Under the pieces are notes generated by a model. The model did no database searches. It was not told the DNA's origin and saw only the letters and a list, made by a program, of their open reading frames with translations. This document shows, piece by piece, positions 1-6,325 of a DNA stretch of 6,325 bases (position 1 is the stretch's first letter; every line of letters starts with the position of its first letter). The translations under genes and the position numbers were made by a program. The stretch is taken from positions 1 through 6,325 of the forward strand of contig DBBK01000071.1 of assembly GCA_002292165.1 (NCBI GenBank), written 5' to 3'. Origin of the DNA: Brevundimonas sp. UBA986 (lineage in GTDB: Bacteria; Pseudomonadota; Alphaproteobacteria; Caulobacterales; Caulobacteraceae).

Positions 1-1071
<1,071 letters not shown>

Positions 1072-1455
1072 CGGGCCGCCTCCCCAACCAGGTGGATCCG
1101 GTCGCCACAGCCGGGAACGTGAGAGCTCGCTTCGGCGGTCGCGACGGTCGCGCTCGCCGAGGACAGGCGTTTGACTTGAAGGGGAAGGCGAAGGGCGTTC
1201 AGGGGCATCAACGGGGCCGGTCGGCTGAGAAACAGGGGAAGGCGACGGCGAAGGCGCCGCGCTTGAAGTCGGCGCTTGCGAAGGCGCCGGTTGCGACGCC
1301 AATCCTTGCGAGGACTGGGGTGTTTCCGGTCGGGCGTGCCCGCCCACGGTCATCCCCAGGACGCCGAGCAGATTGGCGAGGAAGGCGGCGGCGCGCCGTG
1401 TTTTCGACGGACGAGCGGACGCACGCCCGCGCTTGCCGGTTTTCCGATCGGCCAT
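1072..1455 (-). CDS. Pro/Ser-rich open segment in frame with nuoF; separate small gene or N-terminal extension
   Basis: Not recognised. ATG 1455 follows AGGGGA (1462-1467) at a 6-base spacing, and 128 codons then run to the nuoF ATG at 1071 in the same frame with no stop. The predicted segment has three parts: a very basic N-terminus (residues 1-21, about nine Lys/Arg), a hydrophobic stretch (22-39, [18 protein letters not shown]), and a Pro/Ser/Ala/Gln-rich low-complexity region (42-98), followed by an Arg-rich part (101-118). The early codons prefer G or C at position 3 as the neighbours do; the preference weakens in the Pro/Ser part. The layout resembles a signal peptide or membrane anchor plus a disordered linker. 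Such an N-terminus would make little sense on cytoplasmic NuoF, so I infer either a separate gene that has lost its stop, a frame error in the repeats, or chance openness. A genuine NuoF extension cannot be excluded. Confidence 0.4.
1079..1083 (-). promoter_or_regulatory. Ribosome binding site of nuoF
   Basis: GGAGG on the minus strand within GGGGAGG, 7 bases before ATG 1071. It is among the strongest Shine-Dalgarno matches in the window and decides the nuoF start, because the frame is open far upstream. It argues that standard-length NuoF is made from 1071 whatever happens at ATG 1455. Confidence 0.75.
1180..1289. repeat. Short imperfect direct repeats in the Pro/Ser-rich segment
   Basis: Two 12-base direct repeat pairs are visible on the plus strand: AGGGGAAGGCGA at 1180-1191 and 1234-1245, and GCGAAGGCGCCG at 1248-1259 and 1278-1289. 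On the minus strand they encode the Pro/Ser/Ala-rich part of the segment upstream of nuoF. They suggest growth by replication slippage, and they are also the kind of sequence where a frame error could be hidden. Confidence 0.6.
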
Positions 1456-1465
1456 TCCATATCCC

Positions 1466-1483
1466 CTGGTCCTGACAGACCAG
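1466..1483 (-). other. Small hairpin in the gap between the 89-codon gene and nuoF
   Basis: CTGGTC at 1466-1471 pairs with GACCAG at 1478-1483: a 6-bp perfect stem with a 6-base loop. It lies directly upstream of the AGGGGA ribosome binding site for ATG 1455 and touches two of its bases, so it could limit access to that site. No T-run follows, so it does not look like an intrinsic terminator. It lies in the only sizeable gap inside the operon, about 108 bases (1456-1563), in which I see no convincing promoter. Confidence 0.35.
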
Positions 1484-1563
1484 AGAGCATCGTTCGTCTT
1501 GTCGACGTTGGCACGACAGCTCGCCTGAACGGAGTCGATCCTTAACCGTATGATGCAGGGACA

Positions 1564-1833
1564 TCACAGCCCCTCCGCCAGACGACGACGGTGATAGCGG
1601 GTGCGGATGACGATCCCGGCCAGGACCAGACCCCAGCCGAGACCCAGCGCCGCATAGGCGACCGGCAGGACACTGTTGGTCAGGCCGAGAATGTTGTTGC
1701 GGACCATCAGGGCCAGGACCGCGCCGAGCACGATCAGGGCCAGACCGCCCCAGCGGATCGGCAGGGCCACGCCGCGCAGCTCCTTGCGATAGGCCGCGCG
1801 GCCGTCTTCGGTGTTCAGGTCGGGAAGGCTCAC
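1564..1833 (-). CDS. Small membrane protein of unknown function in the nuo operon (89 aa, two helices)
   Basis: Not recognised. The start is GTG at 1833, forming a GTGA overlap with the stop of the preceding 67-codon gene (1830-1833), and GGAGG (1841-1845) lies 7 bases upstream, so the start is well supported. Residues 1-27 are polar and charged. Two hydrophobic segments follow, about 28-44 (WGGLALIVLGAVLALMV) and 55-76 (VLPVAYAALGLGWGLVLAGIVI), then a strongly basic tail (RTRYHRRRLAEGL). The basic tail suggests a cytoplasmic C-terminus and therefore, with two helices, a cytoplasmic N-terminus. Third-position G/C preference is strong. Translational coupling to the gene before it, which is coupled to nuoE, suggests a role linked to complex I such as assembly or an accessory subunit. 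This rests on position only. Confidence 0.8.
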   Translation of the reverse strand: MSLPDLNTEDGRAAYRKELRGVALPIRWGGLALIVLGAVLALMVRNNILGLTNSVLPVAYAALGLGWGLVLAGIVIRTRYHRRRLAEGL

Positions 1834-2033
1834 GCGTCGCCCTCCCCTTTTTCGGCCTTCTTGCCCCTGGCGATGAAGCTCAGGCCGATGGCGATGAAGG
1901 CCCCGCCGACGCCGAGGAAGGCCAGCAGGCTGCGGTTGGTCGCGCCGATCACGAGGAACGCCACACCGGCGCCCAGGAAGGCGACGCCGCTTCCCTGCAG
2001 CGCCTTCGGCGATTTCGGATCGGTCTTCGACAT
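1830..2033 (-). CDS. Small membrane protein of unknown function directly after nuoE (67 aa, two helices)
   Basis: Not recognised. Its ATG at 2033 shares one base with the nuoE stop (TGATG), and its own stop overlaps the next gene's GTG start, so it is translationally coupled on both sides; its own Shine-Dalgarno sequence is weak. The N-terminus (1-14) is polar and Lys-rich. Two hydrophobic segments follow, about 15-31 (GSGVAFLGAGVAFLVIG) and 36-55 (SLLAFLGVGGAFIAIGLSFI), both full of Gly and Ala and separated by a short loop with one Arg (ATNR), and the tail is charged (ARGKKAEKGEGDA). This looks like a helical hairpin with both ends in the cytoplasm. Small size and low complexity leave the function open; position suggests an accessory factor for complex I. 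Confidence 0.78.
   Translation of the reverse strand: MSKTDPKSPKALQGSGVAFLGAGVAFLVIGATNRSLLAFLGVGGAFIAIGLSFIARGKKAEKGEGDA
1841..1845 (-). promoter_or_regulatory. Ribosome binding site that fixes the GTG start at 1833
   Basis: GGAGG within GGGGAGGG on the minus strand, 7 bases before GTG 1833. It lies inside the last codons of the preceding 67-codon gene and supports the non-ATG start of the 89-codon gene. Confidence 0.7.
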
Positions 2034-2695
2034 CAGGCCGGAGCCTTGTCGGAGTTCGGCAGCTTCTTGATCGGCTTGGCGGCCGAGCCGTCGTACAGCG
2101 TCTTGTCGAGCAGGGTCAGGGCCCCGCCCTCCGGCGCCGAGTTGACGCGGTCGACATACGGACCGGGCTTGGGCTTCTTGCCGGCCGCGAAGTCGTCGAT
2201 GATCTGGTTCATGTCCGCGGCGGTCAGGTCTTCATGGTAGTAGTCGTTGACCATGGCCATCGGGGCGTTGACGCAGGCGCCCAGGCACTCGACTTCTTCC
2301 CAGTAGAACTTGCCGTCGGCCGACAGGGTCTGTTTCGGGCCGATGCGGTCCTTGCAGACCTTCATCAGGTCGCCGGCGCCGCGCAGCATGCAGGGCGTCG
2401 TGCCGCAGACCTGGATCAGGGCGGCCGAGCCGACCGGCTCGAGCATGAACATGGTGTAGAAGGTCGCGACCTCCAGCACCCGGATGTAGGCCATGCCCAG
2501 GGTGTCGGCGAGCAGGCGGATGGCGGGCTCGGAAACCCAGCCCTCCTGCTTCTGGATCAGCCACAGCCCGGGGATCACCGCCGACTGGCGGCGGTCGGCC
2601 GGATACTTCTGGATCCACCAGTCGAGCTTGGTCTTGGTCGCCCTGGAGAAGGCGAAACTCTCAGGCTGGACCTGGGCGAGACGACGAACGCTCAT
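2033..2695 (-). CDS. nuoE: NADH-quinone oxidoreductase subunit E (24 kDa, 2Fe-2S)
   Basis: Thioredoxin-fold [2Fe-2S] subunit of the NADH-input module, partner of NuoF; it carries cluster N1a beside the FMN. An N-terminal helical part includes [19 protein letters not shown] (35-53) and the family stretch EVATFYTMF (75-83). The cluster ligands are visible as C97 and C102 (CGTTPC) and C137 and C141 (CLGAC), all four present. At 220 residues it is longer than enterobacterial NuoE because of a Lys/Pro/Ala-rich tail after about residue 172, a length I associate with alphaproteobacterial and mitochondrial-type proteins. Start ATG 2695 overlaps the nuoD stop as ATGA and has AGAGG (2703-2707) 7 bases upstream. 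Its stop shares one base with the next small gene. Confidence 0.98.
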   Translation of the reverse strand: MSVRRLAQVQPESFAFSRATKTKLDWWIQKYPADRRQSAVIPGLWLIQKQEGWVSEPAIRLLADTLGMAYIRVLEVATFYTMFMLEPVGSAALIQVCGTTPCMLRGAGDLMKVCKDRIGPKQTLSADGKFYWEEVECLGACVNAPMAMVNDYYHEDLTAADMNQIIDDFAAGKKPKPGPYVDRVNSAPEGGALTLLDKTLYDGSAAKPIKKLPNSDKAPA

Positions 2696-3969
2696 CGGTC
2701 CACCTCTCCGAAAACGATGTCGAGCGAACCCAGGATGGCGGAGACATCGGCCAGCATGTGGCCGCGGTTCATCCAGTCCATGGCCTGGAGGTGGCGGAAG
2801 CCGGGGGCCGAGATCTTGCAGCGGTACGGCTTGTTGGTGCCGTCCGAGACCAGATAGACGCCGAACTCGCCCTTGGGCGCCTCGACGGCGGCATAGACCT
2901 CGCCCGGCGGAGTCTTGAAGCCCTCGGTGTAGAGCTTGAAGTGGTGGATCAGGGATTCCATCGACCGCTTCATCTCGCCGCGACGGGGCGGAACGACCTT
3001 GTTGTCCTCGGTCATCACCGGCTCGCCGGGGCAGTTGCGCAGTTTATGGATGCACTGCTCCATGATGTGGACCGACTGCTTCATCTCCTCGATGCGGCAG
3101 AGGTAGCGGTCCCAGCAGTCGCCGTTCTTGCCGACGATGATATCGAAATCGAGATCGGCGTAGCATTCGTAGGGCTGCGAGCGGCGCAGGTCCCAGGCGA
3201 TGTCCGAACCGCGCAGCATCACGCCGGAGAAGCCCCACTCCAGGGCCTGTTCCTTGGTGACGACGGCGATGTCGACGTTGCGCTGCTTGTAGATCCGGTT
3301 CTCGGTGACCAGGGCTTCCAGGTCGCCGAGCTTCTTCGGATATTGCTTACACCAGCGGTCGATGTCGTCGATCAGCGCCATCGGCAGGTCCTGGTGGACG
3401 CCGCCGGGGCGGAAATAGTTGGCGTGCAGGCGCGCGCCGCAGGCCCGCTCGTAGAAGACCATCAGCTGTTCGCGCTGCTCGAAGCCCCACAGCGGCGGCG
3501 TAAGGGCCCCGACGTCGAGCGCCTGGGTCGTCACGTTCATGATGTGGTTCAGGATGCGGCCGATCTCGCAGTACAGAACCCGGATCAGCTGGCCGCGATA
3601 CGGCACCTCGATGCCCAGCAGACGCTCGATGGCCAGGCAGAAGGCGTGCTCCTGGTTCATCGGCGAGACGTAGTCCAGCCGGTCGAAGTACGGGATGTTC
3701 TGCAGATAGGTCCGCGATTCCATCAGCTTTTCGGTGCCGCGGTGCAGCAGGCCGATGTGCGGATCGACGCGTTCGACGACTTCGCCGTCCAGCTCCAGCA
3801 CCAGACGCAGCACGCCGTGCGCGGCCGGGTGTTGCGGGCCGAAGTTGATGGTGAACTTGCGGTCGTCCATCTCCTTCGCGTGCGAGGTGCGATGGTCCAG
3901 ATCGTCCGCGAAGACGTCCAGTTCGGCGACGGTGGGCGTCATGTTCTGAATTTTTGCGCCGTCAGCCAT
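2692..3969 (-). CDS. nuoD: NADH-quinone oxidoreductase subunit D (49 kDa)
   Basis: Connecting-arm subunit related to the [NiFe]-hydrogenase large subunit; with NuoB it forms the quinone-reduction pocket near cluster N2. The 425 residues show the family signatures [15 protein letters not shown] (42-56), [12 protein letters not shown] (71-82), [11 protein letters not shown] (94-104), [12 protein letters not shown] (133-144) and the C-terminus [10 protein letters not shown]51 and Y100 lie 49 residues apart, the same spacing as the quinone-contacting His/Tyr pair known from Thermus Nqo4 (His38/Tyr87), so I assign them that role. ATG 3969 has GGAG (3977-3980) 7 bases upstream and overlaps the end of the preceding membrane-protein gene by 8 bases. 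ATG at codon 10 is a weaker alternative. nuoC and nuoD are separate genes here, not the nuoCD fusion of enterobacteria. Confidence 0.98.
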   Translation of the reverse strand: MADGAKIQNMTPTVAELDVFADDLDHRTSHAKEMDDRKFTINFGPQHPAAHGVLRLVLELDGEVVERVDPHIGLLHRGTEKLMESRTYLQNIPYFDRLDYVSPMNQEHAFCLAIERLLGIEVPYRGQLIRVLYCEIGRILNHIMNVTTQALDVGALTPPLWGFEQREQLMVFYERACGARLHANYFRPGGVHQDLPMALIDDIDRWCKQYPKKLGDLEALVTENRIYKQRNVDIAVVTKEQALEWGFSGVMLRGSDIAWDLRRSQPYECYADLDFDIIVGKNGDCWDRYLCRIEEMKQSVHIMEQCIHKLRNCPGEPVMTEDNKVVPPRRGEMKRSMESLIHHFKLYTEGFKTPPGEVYAAVEAPKGEFGVYLVSDGTNKPYRCKISAPGFRHLQAMDWMNRGHMLADVSAILGSLDIVFGEVDR

Positions 3970-4378
3970 CAGACAGCTCCGTTTCGATCGGTTCGATGCT
4001 CGGCTGATGCCGGCGCGTGAGCGCGACCAGCCAGCCGAGTGCGAGAGTAAGCAGCCCCATACTGGAGACCGCGGCCGTCGACAGCTGCCAGTCGCCGGTC
4101 AGGACCGCGATCGCCAGCGGCGTCGACAGAAGGATGGCCGAGGCGCCCAGCAGCGCGCTCTGCAACTCGCCGGCCGAAAGCCGACGAATGCCCGCGCCCA
4201 CGGCCAGACAGACCACGGCGACCATGATCGCGATGCCCAGCGCCTGCTGCTGCTGCGGCGGCACGTCCGGCGTGCGTGTGAACCAGCCGGTCAGCCGCGC
4301 GCCCAGGGTGAACAGAAACGCGGTCGAGAACGTGACCAGAAAGAACGAAGACGCCGATCGAAAGGCCGCCCGATTCAT
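3962..4378 (-). CDS. Four-helix membrane protein of unknown function between nuoC and nuoD (138 aa)
   Basis: Not recognised, and not a canonical complex I subunit. Four hydrophobic segments are visible at about 9-30, 46-64, 73-94 and 102-121. A QQQQ run sits in the first loop (42-45) and the C-terminal tail (122-138) has a basic patch followed by acidic residues. Third-position G/C preference is strong, so it is a real gene rather than chance. The start is fixed: the nuoC stop TGA lies in the same frame, followed by just GCA CAT and then ATG 4378. Its stop overlaps the nuoD start by 8 bases, so nuoC, this gene and nuoD should be translated together. The Shine-Dalgarno sequence is weak, which suggests re-initiation after nuoC. 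A role in assembly or membrane attachment of the connecting arm is possible from position only. Confidence 0.85.
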   Translation of the reverse strand: MNRAAFRSASSFFLVTFSTAFLFTLGARLTGWFTRTPDVPPQQQQALGIAIMVAVVCLAVGAGIRRLSAGELQSALLGASAILLSTPLAIAVLTGDWQLSTAAVSSMGLLTLALGWLVALTRRHQPSIEPIETELSDG

Positions 4379-4384
4379 ATGTGC

Positions 4385-5032
4385 TCATCCCGCCTTCTCG
4401 TCGCCGGGCAGAACGGGAGCCGGGTATTCGGCGCCTTCCCAGGGCGACAGGAAATCAAAGTTCCGGAACTCTTGGGTCAGTTTGACGGGTTCATACACAA
4501 CCCGCTTCTGCTCCTCGTCGTAACGCACTTCGACATACCCGGTCATCGGGAAGTCCTTCCGCAGGGGATGCCCCTGGAAACCGTAGTCGGTCAGCATCCG
4601 GCGCATGTCCGGATGGTCCGAGAAAATCATGCCGTACATGTCGAACGCCTCGCGCTCGAACCAGCCGGCCGAAGGATAGACCGAAACCGCGCTGGGCACG
4701 GGGTCGGTCTCGTTGGTCGCGACCTTGACGCGGATGCGCGCGTTCCGGGTCAACGACAGCAGGTGATAGACCACGTCGAAACGGTCGGCCCGCTCCGGAT
4801 AGTCGACGCCGCACAGGTCCATCAGCTGCTGGAACTGGAACGTGTCGCGCAGCGCCGTCAGGACCTCGATCACGCGATCGCGGCCGCAGAGGATGTTCAG
4901 TTCGCCATGCTCGACCAGGACGTCGACCTGAAGCGCGGCGACCATCTCCTGACCGAGCGGGGTCAGCATGGCCTCATTGGCGATCAGGCTCGCCAGGGTC
5001 CCGCCGGTGGCGCTGGAAGGAAAATCGCTCAT
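4385..5032 (-). CDS. nuoC: NADH-quinone oxidoreductase subunit C (30 kDa)
   Basis: Hydrophilic connecting-arm subunit that packs against NuoD and carries no cofactor itself. Family stretches visible in the 215 residues are [11 protein letters not shown] (71-81), [20 protein letters not shown] (124-143), and the highly conserved [18 protein letters not shown] (149-166), followed by [16 protein letters not shown] (167-182). The C-terminus is hydrophilic and Pro/Gly-rich. Length is typical for a stand-alone NuoC. The ATG at 5032 overlaps the nuoB stop as ATGA (5029-5032), so translation is coupled; its own Shine-Dalgarno match is weak. Only 6 bases follow before the next gene, which lies in the same frame beyond the TGA stop. 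Confidence 0.98.
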   Translation of the reverse strand: MSDFPSSATGGTLASLIANEAMLTPLGQEMVAALQVDVLVEHGELNILCGRDRVIEVLTALRDTFQFQQLMDLCGVDYPERADRFDVVYHLLSLTRNARIRVKVATNETDPVPSAVSVYPSAGWFEREAFDMYGMIFSDHPDMRRMLTDYGFQGHPLRKDFPMTGYVEVRYDEEQKRVVYEPVKLTQEFRNFDFLSPWEGAEYPAPVLPGDEKAG

Positions 5033-5631
5033 CGCTCGATCGTCCCGGTGCGGCGAATCTTCTTCTGCAAGGTCAGCAGGCCATAGACCAGAGCCTCCGC
5101 CGTCGGCGGGCAGCCCGGAACATAGACGTCGACAGGTACAACGCGGTCACAACCGCGAACAACACTGTAGCTGTAGTGGTAATACCCGCCGCCATTGGCG
5201 CAGGAACCCATCGACAACACGTAACGTGGGTCCGGCATCTGGTCGTAGACCTTACGCAGGGCGGGAGCCATCTTGTTGGTCAGCGTACCGGCGACGATCA
5301 TCAGGTCGGACTGACGCGGGCTGGCGCGCGGGGCCATGCCGAAGCGCTCCAGATCGTAGCGCGGCATCGACGCCTGGATCATCTCCACGGCGCAGCAGGC
5401 CAGACCGAAGGTCATCCACATCAGCGAACCGGTGCGGGCCCAGGTGATGACGTCGTCCAGCGGCGCGGTGATGAAGCCCTTGTCGGCGACCTCGGTGTTG
5501 ACCGCCTCGAAGAACTTGTCGTGCAGCTTGGGATCGTAACCCTCGACGGTCGAGCGCGCGCCGAGACCATAGGAGGTCAGGGGCTGGCCCGAGGCGGTCA
5601 CCAGACCGCTTTTAGGTGCTGCTACTCCCAT
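5029..5631 (-). CDS. nuoB: NADH-quinone oxidoreductase subunit B (20 kDa, N2 cluster)
   Basis: Connecting-arm subunit that carries the terminal [4Fe-4S] cluster N2, which reduces quinone at the interface with NuoD. In the 200 residues the ligands are the adjacent cysteines C79 and C80 ([10 protein letters not shown]), C144 ([16 protein letters not shown]) and C174 ([13 protein letters not shown]); all four are present. The basic, Met-rich stretch [19 protein letters not shown] (91-109) is typical of the family. The frame is open further upstream, but I chose ATG 5631 because AAGGG (5641-5645) lies 9 bases before it and because upstream codons read as nonsense antiphase to nuoA. This start gives a 10-base overlap with the end of nuoA. 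The stop overlaps the nuoC start as ATGA. Confidence 0.97.
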   Translation of the reverse strand: MGVAAPKSGLVTASGQPLTSYGLGARSTVEGYDPKLHDKFFEAVNTEVADKGFITAPLDDVITWARTGSLMWMTFGLACCAVEMIQASMPRYDLERFGMAPRASPRQSDLMIVAGTLTNKMAPALRKVYDQMPDPRYVLSMGSCANGGGYYHYSYSVVRGCDRVVPVDVYVPGCPPTAEALVYGLLTLQKKIRRTGTIER

Positions 5632-5999
5632 TCGAGGGCGCCCTTTTTCCATTCGTAGATGAACCCGACGGTCAGAACGCCGAGGAAGACCATCATCGAC
5701 CAGAAGGCGAAGACCATGCCGGCGTGGCTGAGGTCGAACATCGACACGGCCCACGGGAACAGGAAGGCCACTTCCAGGTCGAAGATGATGAAGAGGATGG
5801 AGACGAGGTAGAAGCGCACATCGAACTTCATGCGCGCGTCGTCGAAGGCGTTGAAGCCGCACTCATAGGCGGACAGCTTCTCCGAGTCGGGGCTGTTCGG
5901 CGCCATCAGCAGGGCCGCGACGATAAACAACAGACCGATGATGGCCGCGATCCCGATGAAGATCACGACCGGCAGGTACTGCAGAAGGAATGCGTTCAT
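5622..5999 (-). CDS. nuoA: NADH-quinone oxidoreductase subunit A (ND3-like membrane subunit)
   Basis: Small membrane subunit (125 aa) at the heel of complex I; its first loop reaches the quinone pocket and its helices contribute to the coupling interface. Three hydrophobic helices are visible at about 9-32, 62-83 and 93-114. The loop contains the signature [13 protein letters not shown] (40-52) with the conserved Cys47 of the ND3 family, and helix 2 begins [20 protein letters not shown] (62-81) with the conserved acidic pair D74 and E76. ATG 5999 has GAGG (6009-6012) 9 bases upstream. The upstream in-frame ATG at 6071 would add 24 residues unlike the family and lies at the likely transcription start, so it is rejected. 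This is the first gene of the operon. Confidence 0.97.
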   Translation of the reverse strand: MNAFLLQYLPVVIFIGIAAIIGLLFIVAALLMAPNSPDSEKLSAYECGFNAFDDARMKFDVRFYLVSILFIIFDLEVAFLFPWAVSMFDLSHAGMVFAFWSMMVFLGVLTVGFIYEWKKGALEWE

Positions 6000-6016
6000 A
6001 AAAAATGGCCTCGCGG

Positions 6017-6035
6017 GCCGGATGGGGAGTCCGGC
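6017..6035 (-). other. GC-rich hairpin in the nuoA leader
   Basis: GCCGGA (6017-6022) and TCCGGC (6030-6035) form a perfect 6-bp stem with a 7-base loop that reads ACTCCCC-like on the minus strand. It ends 4 bases before the nuoA Shine-Dalgarno sequence at 6009-6012. It lies inside the predicted leader and could affect ribosome loading or mRNA stability. Six base pairs can occur by chance in GC-rich DNA. Confidence 0.35.
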
Positions 6036-6055
6036 TGATCGGGGGGATTCGGCGC

Positions 6056-6084
6056 TTCTTAGACCCAACAACGCTGCCGTTCAA
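6056..6084 (-). promoter_or_regulatory. Candidate promoter of the nuo operon
   Basis: On the minus strand TTGAAC (6079-6084) and TAAGAA (6056-6061) are separated by 17 bases. Read against the Caulobacter housekeeping consensus (TTGAC-type -35, CTA-containing -10) the second box also fits as TCTAAGAA. Transcription would begin near 6049 and give a leader of about 50 bases before nuoA. The match is moderate; another weak candidate lies further upstream around TTGCGA on the minus strand (about 6155-6165). Confidence 0.4.
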
Positions 6085-6116
6085 ACCCATGCGGCAAAAG
6101 GGTTTTCATTGAGAAT

Positions 6117-6179
6117 GGTTCGCAGATTTCAGGCTTAATTCTCGAAGATTCCCGGTGTCGCAAAAAGTACGTGCGAACC
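6117..6179. repeat. 8-bp inverted repeat in the divergent intergenic region
   Basis: GGTTCGCA (6117-6124) and TGCGAACC (6172-6179) are perfect inverted copies separated by 47 bases, located between the candidate nuo promoter and the candidate tRNA promoter. They could be two half-sites for a regulator, or coincidence. I do not recognise a known operator. Confidence 0.4.
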
Positions 6180-6191
6180 TGAATTCGTCGC

Positions 6192-6220
6192 TTGACCCGC
6201 CGCTACGGTCCGCCTAAACG
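6192..6220 (+). promoter_or_regulatory. Candidate promoter of tRNA-Asp
   Basis: TTGACC (6192-6197) and TAAACG (6215-6220) with a 17-base spacer; the second box also reads CCTAAAC, close to the Caulobacter-type CTANA -10 core. A start near 6227 would leave a leader of about 33 bases before the mature tRNA 5' end. The good -35 box and the position make this the best candidate on the plus strand. Confidence 0.5.
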
Positions 6221-6259
6221 ACGCCCCTCGCCGCGGCGCAACCCGCCGCAGCGAGCAAC

Positions 6260-6325
6260 GCGGGTGTAGCTCAGTTGGTTAGAGTGCCGGCCTGTCACGC
6301 CGGAGGTCGCGGGTTCGAGCCCCGT
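6260..6325 (+). tRNA. tRNA-Asp (anticodon GTC), 3' end outside window
   Basis: The sequence begins with the acceptor strand GCGGGTG (6260-6266), then TA, the D arm GCTC...GAGT (from 6269), the anticodon arm CCGGC CTGTCAC GCCGG with anticodon GTC at 6294-6296, the variable loop, and the T arm with the TTCGAGC loop closed by GCGGG/CCCGT up to the window end. The 3' acceptor strand, discriminator base and CCA end are outside. It is transcribed away from the nuo operon. Confidence 0.96.

Noticed and set aside
1208..1567. Minus-strand open frame of 119 codons in the gap before nuoF
   Set aside because: Arg-rich product without recognisable features; the overlapping frame from ATG 1455 has a better ribosome binding site and more natural protein character.
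2033..2180. NuoE C-terminal tail as a novel domain
   Set aside because: The Lys/Pro-rich tail with a Gly-Gly-x-Leu-Thr-Leu type ending is in line with the longer NuoE proteins of Alphaproteobacteria, so it does not stand out.
2758..4020. Plus-strand open frame of 420 codons opposite nuoD
   Set aside because: Antisense shadow of nuoD; composition is biased (Val, Ala, Leu, Asp, His) as expected for the complement of high-GC3 coding sequence.
3969..4388. Alternative minus-strand frame from ATG 4388 (ATGA overlap with nuoC stop)
   Set aside because: Its product is Arg/Gly/Ala/His-rich without segments of natural character, whereas the frame from ATG 4378 gives a four-helix membrane protein with strong third-position G/C preference.
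4007..5086. Plus-strand open frame of 359 codons opposite nuoC and the neighbouring membrane gene
   Set aside because: It crosses two well-supported minus-strand genes and its product is Arg/Gln/His-rich low-complexity sequence, typical of a shadow frame.
5632..5862. Longer NuoB starting at 5862
   Set aside because: The extra 77 residues are Arg/Leu/Pro-rich and merely read nuoA in another frame; NuoB family length and the AAGGG before ATG 5631 support the short form.

Overview
The window is a GC-rich stretch of an alphaproteobacterial genome. It holds the first part of a nuo operon, which encodes respiratory complex I (NADH:quinone oxidoreductase), on the minus strand. A tRNA-Asp gene diverges from it at the right edge on the plus strand. 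Separate nuoC and nuoD genes, the mitochondrial-like subunit sequences and the strong G/C preference at third codon positions all fit Alphaproteobacteria. The gene order and extra small membrane genes make me think of Caulobacterales (Caulobacter/Brevundimonas type), but that placement is an inference from memory and no search was run.

Layout, following transcription from right to left: tRNA-Asp (plus, cut by the window edge); a 260-base divergent intergenic region with a candidate promoter on each strand, a GC hairpin in the nuo leader, three GANTC sites and an 8-bp inverted repeat; then nuoA, nuoB, nuoC, an unrecognised four-helix membrane protein gene, nuoD, nuoE, two unrecognised two-helix membrane protein genes, a roughly 108-base gap, and nuoF, which runs off the left edge without its last (fourth) N3 cysteine. 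From nuoA to the last small membrane gene every junction overlaps or is only 6 bases wide, so this is one tightly coupled transcription unit.

How the parts work together: NuoF (FMN, NADH site, N3 cluster) and NuoE (N1a cluster) form the electron-input module. NuoB (N2 cluster), NuoC and NuoD form the connecting arm, with the quinone pocket between NuoB and NuoD. NuoA is a membrane subunit at the arm/membrane interface. All visible cofactor ligands are intact, so the complex should be functional.

The parts not explained by textbook complex I are the three small membrane proteins inside the operon and a Pro/Ser-rich open segment of 128 codons. That segment has its own start codon and ribosome binding site and runs without any stop straight into nuoF in the same frame. 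I see no mobile element, CRISPR array or defence system.
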